Of a stretch of 6,015 nucleotides of DNA, positions 1-5,902 are shown piece by piece (position 1 is the stretch's first letter; every line of letters starts with the position of its first letter). The notes beneath the pieces were generated by a model. It ran no database searches. It was not told the DNA's origin and was given only the letters and a program-made list of their open reading frames with translations. The DNA comes from an uncultured bacterium (GTDB taxonomy: Bacteria > Verrucomicrobiota > Kiritimatiellia > CAIKKV01): positions 1-6,015 of the forward strand of contig CAIKKV010000213.1 in NCBI GenBank assembly GCA_903828035.1. Direction: 5' to 3'. Position numbers and translations under genes: made by a program.

Positions 1-819
1 GGGACCCATATCGTCAGCCTGGGAAATCCGGTCGATGCCCGCCTGCGTGCCGGGCTCGAGTCGGATTTCGTCTTCATCTGCACCGAGCATATGCCGATTG
101 ACCGCACCGAGGTCTCCATGATGTGCCAGTTCTACGCCGCCCACGGCTGCTCGCCGATTGTGCGCATTCCCTATCCTGACCCGCACGGGGCCGCCATGGC
201 CATCGACGCCGGCGCCCAGGGCATCCTGGCGCCGTATGTGGAGACGGTCGACGAAGTCAAAGACCTTGTCGGCGCCGTGCGCTACCGGCCGATCAAGGGC
301 GAGTTCCTGCGCGACATGCTGGACGGCCGGCGCGCGCCCAAGCCGAAGCTCCGGGACTTTTTCGGCCGGTTCAACCGCGACCTGTACCTGATCGTCGGCA
401 TTGAAAGCGTGGCGGCGATCGACCGCCTGGAATCCCTGATCGGCATTGACGGCGTCGACGGCGTTTTTCTCGGCCCGCATGACATCACCTGCTCGATGGA
501 GATCCCGGAGGAGTACGACAACCCCAAGTTCATCCGGACCGTGGTGAATGTGATCAAACGCTGCCGCAAGCTGGGCCGCGGCGTGGGCATCCACATGGAC
601 CAGACGAAGGCGGCGTGCCGGGCGTTTCACAAGGCCGGCGCTAATTTCCTGCTGCACGGGGCGGACGTCGTGCTGATGCGCGAGCGCGTGAACCGCGATT
701 TCCGGGCGCTTCGCGCCCAGGCCGGAGACGTCTTCACCCCCGGGGCCGGGGAGCCGGCCGCCGCCGCCCCCTGCATCGCCCCTGCCAACAACAGCCGGCG
801 GCGTTCTCCGAAATCGTAG
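1..819 (+). CDS. HpcH/HpaI-family aldolase, 5' end cut by window
   Basis: Reading frame 1 is open from the first base, so the gene begins upstream; by comparison with the family perhaps 15-25 N-terminal residues are missing. The first ATG in frame, at 91, is internal because it follows the conserved EH motif. The family makes class II (metal-dependent) pyruvate aldolases that cleave 2-keto-3-deoxy sugar acids or related hydroxy acids to pyruvate and an aldehyde. Counting from the window start, expected active-site residues are all visible: His30 in TEHMP, Arg55 in IVRIPYPDP, metal ligand Glu135 in VGIES, and metal ligand Asp161 in FLGPHD. The block GILAPYVETVDEV is also typical. The last ~30 residues are an Ala/Pro-rich tail ending in SRRRSPKS, beyond the usual barrel. 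It is the first visible gene of a tight cluster with two glycan enzymes. The substrate cannot be read from sequence; a keto-deoxy sugar acid is inferred. Fold assignment is firm, specificity is not. Confidence 0.9.
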   Translation, partial: GTHIVSLGNPVDARLRAGLESDFVFICTEHMPIDRTEVSMMCQFYAAHGCSPIVRIPYPDPHGAAMAIDAGAQGILAPYVETVDEVKDLVGAVRYRPIKGEFLRDMLDGRRAPKPKLRDFFGRFNRDLYLIVGIESVAAIDRLESLIGIDGVDGVFLGPHDITCSMEIPEEYDNPKFIRTVVNVIKRCRKLGRGVGIHMDQTKAACRAFHKAGANFLLHGADVVLMRERVNRDFRALRAQAGDVFTPGAGEPAAAAPCIAPANNSRRRSPKS

Positions 820-832
820 GAGTTTATTTCCC

Positions 833-2131
833 ATGAGCCTTTCCGTGAATTATCGCATTCGCCACGAGTGGGTGTCGCGCGGGTACGACGGCAAGACCTG
901 CTGGGTGCAGTGCCGGGCCGGCGCCATCCCGCCGGGCGCCGCCGGGGGCAATTCCCTGCCGCTTGTCGTGATGACCATGCAGAAGCTCCTGCTCTCCGGG
1001 AGCGATGTCTTTTACGAGTTGAACGAAAGGCGCACCGACGATCTGGGCGCCACGTGGTCGGGGCCGACGCCCCATGCGGCCACGCTTGGCCGGCGCACGG
1101 ACCCCGACGGCTCCGAGTCGGTCATCTGCGATGCCACGCCCCGGTGGCACGCCGCCACCGGCAAGCTGCTCTCCACCGGGCATGAGGCGCAGTACCGGAA
1201 AAATGTCCTGGCGCCCGGCGACCTCCGCCGGCTCCCGGCCTACACGGTGTACGATCCGGCGGCCCGCACGTGGAGCCCCTGGCAATCCATGGCCATGCCG
1301 GAGCTGAACGGCCGCTTCGCCAACTCGGGCGCGGGCTGCTCCCAGCGATTCGACCTGGAAAACGGCGACATTCTCCTGCCCCTTTACTATTGGGAACCGC
1401 GCGTGGGAGCGGACGCCCGGAGGGAAGCCTGCGGCCGCGCGGTTGCCTGCGTGTGCCGCTGCCGCTTTGACGGCACGACCCTTCGCTACGTCGAGCACGG
1501 CACGGAGATGACCTGCCCCGAGGTCCGGGGCTTCGGCGAGCCCTCGCTCACCCGCTCCCAGGGGCGGTTCTTCCTGACCCTGCGCAACGACATGCGCGGC
1601 TATGTGACGGCCGGCGAGGATGGCCTTCACTTTGCGCCGCCCGTGCCGTGGACGTTCGACGACGGCGCCGAGCTGGGCAGTTATAACACCCAGCAGCACT
1701 GGGTCACGCATGGCGACGCGCTCTTCCTCGTCTACACCCGGCGCGGGTTGAACAACGACCATGTCTTCCGCCACCGCGCGCCTCTGCTCATGGCCCAGGT
1801 GGACCCGGAGCGGCTCTGCGTCCTCCGGGCCACCGAACGGGTCCTCGTGCCCGAGCGTGGCGCGCGGCTCGGCAATTTCGCCGTGACGGAGGTCAGCGAG
1901 CGGGAGACATGGATCACGGTCAGCGAATGGATGCAGAACGGCGGGCCCAACGTGCGGGTGATGCTGGAGAAGCTCGGACGGGTCACCCCGGGCGACGCCG
2001 CCCCGACGCGCCCTGACCAGGCGTATGGCCCCGAGTGCGAATGCTTCGGCAGCGACAACACCGTGTGGGTCGCCCGCCTGCTGTGGGAGAAGCCCAACAC
2101 CCATGCCTTCTGGATGGGGGGGAAGCCGTGA
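833..2131 (+). CDS. Sialidase-like (BNR/Asp-box) beta-propeller protein
   Basis: A 432-residue protein. The ATG at 833 follows TAGGAG (817-822), which includes the stop codon of the preceding aldolase, at 10 nt spacing. Sialidase-type propeller signs: a clear Asp-box at residues 68-75 (TDDLGATW), a degenerate one at 263-267 (DGLHF), and an EPSL segment (236-239) followed by LTLRND, which resembles the strand carrying the conserved Glu and an Arg of exo-sialidases. The block 285-316 (NTQQHWV through YTRRGLNNDHVFRH) resembles a conserved part of sialidase-like proteins from environmental bacteria, as I recall them. No signal peptide or membrane segment is visible, so a cytoplasmic location is likely. 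Cysteines cluster at 200, 206, 208 and 210, which also fits a reducing compartment. I cannot place the full Arg triad, Tyr nucleophile or Asp acid with certainty, so the activity may not be on sialic acid. Its stop overlaps the next start, indicating co-translation with the GH95-like gene. Confidence 0.82.
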   Translation: MSLSVNYRIRHEWVSRGYDGKTCWVQCRAGAIPPGAAGGNSLPLVVMTMQKLLLSGSDVFYELNERRTDDLGATWSGPTPHAATLGRRTDPDGSESVICDATPRWHAATGKLLSTGHEAQYRKNVLAPGDLRRLPAYTVYDPAARTWSPWQSMAMPELNGRFANSGAGCSQRFDLENGDILLPLYYWEPRVGADARREACGRAVACVCRCRFDGTTLRYVEHGTEMTCPEVRGFGEPSLTRSQGRFFLTLRNDMRGYVTAGEDGLHFAPPVPWTFDDGAELGSYNTQQHWVTHGDALFLVYTRRGLNNDHVFRHRAPLLMAQVDPERLCVLRATERVLVPERGARLGNFAVTEVSERETWITVSEWMQNGGPNVRVMLEKLGRVTPGDAAPTRPDQAYGPECECFGSDNTVWVARLLWEKPNTHAFWMGGKP

Positions 2132-4389
2132 AACCTTCCGATGTGTGGACGCTGACTCACGCCAACCTGGTGAGTGAGCCCTTTCACGGCGCACCGCTGG
2201 GCAACGGCGACCTGGGCGCCCTGCTGATGGCCAACCATAAGCGGATCACGCTGCCCCTGTGCAAATCCGATGTGTGGGATGAGCGCTGCGATGACGGGTC
2301 CGGGAAAAGCGGCTCGTTCTATCCCTTCCGGAACTTCGCCGAACTGCAGGCACTCATCAACCGGAAGCAGTGGAAGGCCATCGACGAGGGATTTCAGCGC
2401 CAGGAAGCGACGTGGAGCGGGAAGTTTTGCCTGATGCCCACGGGCTCGCTTGTGATGGACACCGCGCGCTTCGAAAAGGAGATCGAGATCCTGCAGTTCG
2501 GTCAGAGCCTGGATATGGCCAGCGGACTGGCGACGGCGGAATGCGTCACCCGTGTGCGGCGGCAGACGATCGAGGCGCTGGTCAGCCAGGAGCACGAGGT
2601 GTTGGCCCTCCGCGTGCGGTGCCGACTGGAGGCGCGCCGCGGCACTCCGGCGCGCGCCATGGCGTTTGGCATGGACCTGACGCTCCCCATCAAGCCGAAA
2701 GATCCCGGGTCGAAGGTGACGTCGGGAACGGCGCGGGGTGTTCTCTGGAGGCGCCTGCAGGGCTGCGGCGGGGTGGATTATACCCTGGCGATGGGCGTGG
2801 AAGGCGCCGCCGTGCGAACGGGGAAGGACGCCGGCGAGCCGCGCCTGACAGTGACCGCGGGCAGCCGGGCGGAGTTTGTTGTTTACGTGGCCCTTGTTTC
2901 GAGCCGGGACAGCCGGAACGCGAAGCGGGAGGCGCTGGCGCGTGTGCGGCGGGCCGCGGCGGCCGGCTATGCGGCCATTCGTTCGGCCCATGTCCGCCAG
3001 TGGCGGCGGTTCTGGGGCACCTCGCGGGTGGAGATTCCGGACGGGAACCTGCTGCGCCAGTACCACTTCGGGCTCTACCTGCTGGGCAGCTCGTCGCGGC
3101 GCGGCTTTCCGATGCCCGGGCTGCAGGGGCTCTGGAGCACGAAAAACACCGGATCGGGCTGGAACGATTACACCAACGACCTGAACATCCAGATGAATTA
3201 CTGGCCGGTGTACGCGAGCAATCACCTGGAGCTGGCCTGGCCCTATTACGATACCGTTCGGAAATGGCTGCCGGAGACGCGCCGGTATACCCGCCGCTAT
3301 TGGGGTTGCGCGGGGGTGCAGTTCAGCTGCTGCGCGTCCCCCACGGGTCTTGTTCCGCCCGCCTATCTGACCACGATGCACTGGGCCGGGCATGCCGCGT
3401 TTGTGGCGCAGAACTTCTGGACGCACTACCGGTACTCGCGGGATCCGGTCTTCCTGCGCGAGGTGGCCTATCCGTTCCTGAAGGAGTGCGCCGGGTTCTA
3501 CCTGGATTTCCTGAAAAAGGACCGGGGCGGCCGCTATGTGATCGGGCCGTCGAACATGCCTGAGGCGGGGGAGGGGAGCTACGAGGCCTGGGGCCGGAAC
3601 CCGGCCATGGATGTGGCCCTGGTGCGCATGCTGTTCGGGGCGGTGATCGAGTCCGCCGCGATCCTGGAAGTCGATGCCGATTTCGCCGGTCAATGCCGCG
3701 AGCGGCTCGACCATTTCCCGGACTATCCGGAGCGGAACGGGCATCTGATTGAGATGGAGAGCAAGGAGTTCCTCTACTCGCACCGGCATCCCGGCCTGCT
3801 GACGCCGATCTACCCGTGCTCCGACATCGGGGGCAAGCGCGCGGAGCGCTCCATCGACCGGTACATCGCGAAGGGGCGCTGGCTGTGGTGCGGCTTCTCG
3901 CCGGTCTGGGTGGCGGCGGCGTGCGCGCGGGTGGGGCGGGGCGGGCAGGCCCGCGACCTCCTGCGCGAGTTCATGGAGGTGTACACGCATCGGCAGGGCG
4001 GCTTCAACCTGAACTTCGACTTTGCGGGGGACGGGCGCGGCTCGAGCGGCGGGAAATGCTTCACGAATGAAACCAACTCGGGCTTCAGCGCCTCGCTTCT
4101 GGAAATGCTCCTGCAGAGTCAGGCGGGGGTGCTTCGCGTCTTTCCCGCCATTCCCCGGGATTGGCCGGAGGTGGAGTTCCGCCACTTGCGCGCGGAGGGC
4201 GCGTTCCTGGTGTCGGCCGTGCGGCGGGGCGGCCTGACGCGCGAGGTGCGCATCCGCAGCGAGCGGGGCGGGCCGCTGCGGCTGGCCGATCCCTGGGGGG
4301 GGCGGGTGCTGACGTTCGAGACCCGGGCCGGGCAGACCCTCATCCTGCGGCCTCCCCGGGCGCGGCCCGGGAAATCCACCGATGTTTGA
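2128..4389 (+). CDS. GH95-like glycoside hydrolase with divergent catalytic motifs
   Basis: A 753-residue protein. GTG at 2128 is the start: it overlaps the upstream stop as GTGA, lies just after a G-rich GGGGGGGAAG (2116-2125), and the N-terminal domain motif APLGNGDLGALL (22-33) begins soon after. Earlier in-frame starts would run about 90 nt into the previous gene with no family similarity. GH95 enzymes are inverting alpha-L-fucosidases or alpha-L-galactosidases with an N-terminal beta domain, an (alpha/alpha)6 barrel and a C-terminal beta domain. Seen here: LQGLW (332-336), YTNDLNIQMNYW (348-359), GPSNMPE (473-479) with Glu479 as likely general acid, SHRH (551-554), and EMLLQSQ (659-665) followed by VFPAIPRDWP. 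Against the canonical NIN and DGNFG motifs, Asp351 replaces the first Asn and Glu648 replaces the presumed base Asp. No signal peptide is visible. It is probably a glycosidase on imported oligosaccharides; the sugar removed is uncertain. Confidence 0.85.
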   Translation: MKPSDVWTLTHANLVSEPFHGAPLGNGDLGALLMANHKRITLPLCKSDVWDERCDDGSGKSGSFYPFRNFAELQALINRKQWKAIDEGFQRQEATWSGKFCLMPTGSLVMDTARFEKEIEILQFGQSLDMASGLATAECVTRVRRQTIEALVSQEHEVLALRVRCRLEARRGTPARAMAFGMDLTLPIKPKDPGSKVTSGTARGVLWRRLQGCGGVDYTLAMGVEGAAVRTGKDAGEPRLTVTAGSRAEFVVYVALVSSRDSRNAKREALARVRRAAAAGYAAIRSAHVRQWRRFWGTSRVEIPDGNLLRQYHFGLYLLGSSSRRGFPMPGLQGLWSTKNTGSGWNDYTNDLNIQMNYWPVYASNHLELAWPYYDTVRKWLPETRRYTRRYWGCAGVQFSCCASPTGLVPPAYLTTMHWAGHAAFVAQNFWTHYRYSRDPVFLREVAYPFLKECAGFYLDFLKKDRGGRYVIGPSNMPEAGEGSYEAWGRNPAMDVALVRMLFGAVIESAAILEVDADFAGQCRERLDHFPDYPERNGHLIEMESKEFLYSHRHPGLLTPIYPCSDIGGKRAERSIDRYIAKGRWLWCGFSPVWVAAACARVGRGGQARDLLREFMEVYTHRQGGFNLNFDFAGDGRGSSGGKCFTNETNSGFSASLLEMLLQSQAGVLRVFPAIPRDWPEVEFRHLRAEGAFLVSAVRRGGLTREVRIRSERGGPLRLADPWGGRVLTFETRAGQTLILRPPRARPGKSTDV

Positions 4390-4393
4390 AGGG

Positions 4394-4422
4394 TTGACGT
4401 CATATTCGGAGAATGATGTATT
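4394..4422 (+). promoter_or_regulatory. Candidate sigma-70 type promoter for the lacI-type gene
   Basis: TTGACG at 4394-4399 matches five of six bases of the -35 consensus. TGTATT at 4417-4422, after a 17-bp spacer, matches four of six bases of the -10. The region is distinctly AT-rich compared with the coding DNA on both sides. Transcription would start near 4429, at the beginning of the candidate operator. The -10 is weak, and TATTGA at 4419-4424 (spacer 19) is an alternative. The housekeeping promoter consensus may not hold well in this phylum. Confidence 0.45.
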
Positions 4423-4426
4423 GATA

Positions 4427-4444
4427 TTATGAAACGATTCAGAA
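4427..4444. promoter_or_regulatory. Candidate LacI-family operator (inverted repeat, central CpG)
   Basis: The sequence TTATGAAACGATTCAGAA is an inverted repeat about a central CG at 4435-4436: 14 of 18 bases are in complementary pairs, and within the inner 12 bases (4430-4441) 10 are. LacI-family repressors typically bind such sites, with the hinge-helix leucine inserted at the central CpG. It lies between the candidate -10 and the ribosome binding site, on top of the expected transcription start, where bound repressor would block initiation. It precedes the gene for a LacI-family protein, so autoregulation is the likely role. Confidence 0.5.
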
Positions 4445-4457
4445 ATTTGGAGGCCTC

Positions 4458-5444
4458 ATGGTGTCCCTGAAGGATATTGCGCTGGAAGCAGGCGTCAGCG
4501 TGGCCACGGTATCCACCGTGCTTTCGGGCAAGGCGGATTCGGTGGGCATCAAGGCGCTGACCCGCAAGAACGTCCGGCGCGTGGCGGAGAAGCTCGGCTA
4601 CCGGCCCAACCTGGCGGCGCGGGGCCTGCGCACCCGGCGCAGTTATGCGCTCGGCATTCTCATGTTCAATCCGCGGGAGCTCATCTACTCGGATCTGGTG
4701 GCGGAAATCCAGGCGCTTCTTCCCGCGCAGGGCTATGCGGGCATCTGCTCTTTCTGGCAGACCATGGACGATGCGAAGGACGCCTTCCGCGTGGTGCTGG
4801 ACCGCGGCGTGGACGGCCTGATCACCTGTCACGACGACCTGTCGCTGATTCCGAAAGGCATGCCGGCCGTGCTGTTCCAGAACCGGCATCCGGATTACGA
4901 CAGCGTCAGCCGCGATGGCGAGAAGGCCATGCGCCAGGCGGTGAAACACCTGCTGGATTTGGGGCATAAGCACCTGGGCTGCCTGAGCCTGGACCGCGCC
5001 AAGCACGAGAAGACCATCCATGCGGTGCTTCAGGATCACGGTGTGGAAAAAGCCCCCTTCTGGACCCGCAAGGACCATAGTATCTCGGTGGACCATCGCC
5101 GGTGCATGGACGACGTCCTGGCGCTGCCCGCCTCAAAGCGGCCCACCGCGCTGATCTGCGGCAATGACACCATCGCCATGTACGGCATGTCGGTGGCCGG
5201 CCAGCACGGCATCCGCGTGCCGCAGGATATGTCATTCATCGGGTTTGACGACGTGTCCATGGGCCTGATTTCGAATCCTCCGCTCACCACGCTCGGCGTG
5301 CCGGCGGATGAGCTGGCCAAGCATCTGGTGGAGCTGATGGTCCGCCGGCTGAAGGAGCCCGAGGCCTCCCGCCGCGAATTGCTGCTGGACCAGCGGCTGG
5401 TGGTGCGTCATTCCTGCGCGCCGCGGATTTCAAAGAACGTCTAA
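4458..5444 (+). CDS. LacI-family transcriptional regulator
   Basis: A 328-residue protein, a normal length for LacI regulators. The ATG at 4458 follows GGAGG (4449-4453) at a 4-nt spacing. The N-terminal helix-turn-helix is clear (SLKDIALEAGVSVATVSTVL, residues 3-22), with Val15-Ala16 at the main base-reading positions and Thr20 where most members have Arg. The hinge helix follows (NLAARGLR, 51-58), and Leu57 is the expected minor-groove wedge. Residues 62 to about 320 form a periplasmic-binding-protein-like effector domain with CGNDTIA, the VPQDMSFIGFDD stretch and PPLTT. It presumably senses a sugar or sugar derivative; the ligand cannot be read from sequence. It lies 68 nt after the GH95-like gene with its own candidate promoter and operator, so it probably represses itself. 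It may also control the upstream glycan genes, but their promoter is outside the window. Confidence 0.95.
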   Translation: MVSLKDIALEAGVSVATVSTVLSGKADSVGIKALTRKNVRRVAEKLGYRPNLAARGLRTRRSYALGILMFNPRELIYSDLVAEIQALLPAQGYAGICSFWQTMDDAKDAFRVVLDRGVDGLITCHDDLSLIPKGMPAVLFQNRHPDYDSVSRDGEKAMRQAVKHLLDLGHKHLGCLSLDRAKHEKTIHAVLQDHGVEKAPFWTRKDHSISVDHRRCMDDVLALPASKRPTALICGNDTIAMYGMSVAGQHGIRVPQDMSFIGFDDVSMGLISNPPLTTLGVPADELAKHLVELMVRRLKEPEASRRELLLDQRLVVRHSCAPRISKNV

Positions 5445-5459
5445 CGGAGGAGAACGGCG

Positions 5460-5495
5460 ATGCCGGCCAACAGTAAAAGGATTGCTCATGATTAA
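5460..5495 (+). CDS. Possible 11-codon minicistron before the VOC gene
   Basis: After the lacI-type stop, a strong Shine-Dalgarno GGAGGAG (5446-5452) stands 7 nt before the ATG at 5460. This opens an 11-codon frame (MPANSKRIAHD) ending in TAA at 5493-5495, which overlaps the first codons of the VOC gene (ATG at 5488) in another frame. The peptide resembles nothing I know. It could be a short leader that loads ribosomes for coupled translation of the VOC gene, or a chance open frame. The strength and spacing of its ribosome binding site, better than that of the VOC start, are the only support. Confidence 0.35.
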   Translation: MPANSKRIAHD

Positions 5496-5898
5496 GGGCT
5501 TTGCGCATGTCTGTCTGTTGGCGGCCGATTTGGAAGCCGCCGAGCGTTTCTACTGCAATGGGCTGGGGCTGAAGAAAGTCTTCGACTTCATCCGGAGCGA
5601 TCGCGTGGTCGGGTTCTACCTGGAGCTGGCCCCGGGCACGTTTATCGAGATCTTCCAGCGGGACGGGGTCGACGCCAAGGCGGTCAGCCCCATCACGCAT
5701 TTCTGCGTGGAGGCCGATGACCTCGACCCGGTTTCCAAACGCCTCACGGAAAACGGCTACGAAGCGACGCCGAAAAAGCTCGGGGCCGATAACAGCTGGC
5801 AATTCTGGACCACGGACCCCGGCGGCGTGCGGATCGAGTTTCATCAATACACAGATACGAGCTCCCAGCTTACCCACAAGAATTGCATTTTATCCTGA
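5488..5898 (+). CDS. VOC superfamily (glyoxalase/dioxygenase-fold) protein
   Basis: A 136-residue protein, a standard length for a single two-module vicinal oxygen chelate protein. The ATG at 5488 is preferred: AAAAGG (5475-5480) lies 7 nt upstream and the typical MIKGFAHVCL opening begins there; TTG at 5482 is a weaker alternative. The fold repeats two beta-alpha-beta-beta-beta modules, and the four expected metal ligands are visible: His7 (FAHV), Glu54 (TFIEIF), His71 (ITHFCVE) and Glu117 (GGVRIEF). The DLEAAERFY helix and the DPGGVRIEF ending are characteristic. Family members include glyoxalase I, epimerases, extradiol dioxygenases and antibiotic-resistance proteins. Intact ligands suggest a real metalloenzyme, but the substrate is unknown. 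It sits 43 nt after the lacI-type gene and may be transcribed with it. A sugar-derived aldehyde or epimerisation role would fit the neighbourhood but is inference. Confidence 0.88.
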   Translation: MIKGFAHVCLLAADLEAAERFYCNGLGLKKVFDFIRSDRVVGFYLELAPGTFIEIFQRDGVDAKAVSPITHFCVEADDLDPVSKRLTENGYEATPKKLGADNSWQFWTTDPGGVRIEFHQYTDTSSQLTHKNCILS

Positions 5899-5902
5899 AC
5901 GG

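Noticed and set aside
2035..2127. Upstream in-frame start for the GH95-like gene, adding 31 residues
   Set aside because: The extra segment overlaps the preceding gene by about 97 nt and has no family similarity; the GTGA overlap start at 2128 explains the family N-terminus.
824..2194. A 456-codon minus-strand open frame covering the sialidase-like gene
   Set aside because: Same reasoning: biased composition, no domain signs, and full overlap with a plus-strand gene that has Asp-box motifs and a good ribosome binding site.
1732..4185. An 817-codon open frame on the minus strand opposite the sialidase-like and GH95-like genes
   Set aside because: Its translation is rich in Arg, Pro, His and Ala with no recognisable motif, while the plus strand carries clear family motifs throughout. 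Long antisense open frames are expected in GC-rich genes.
4355..4371. CCCGGGC-GCG-GCCCGGG hairpin as a terminator for the GH95-like gene
   Set aside because: The 7-bp stem is perfect, but it lies inside the last codons of the gene and is followed by AAATCCACC, with no T-tract. It is probably a by-product of GC-rich coding sequence, though weak attenuation cannot be excluded.
5460..5500. Frameshift joining the short ORF at 5460 to the VOC gene
   Set aside because: The VOC protein is complete from its own ATG at 5488 with a typical N-terminus, so there is no missing part for the short frame to supply.
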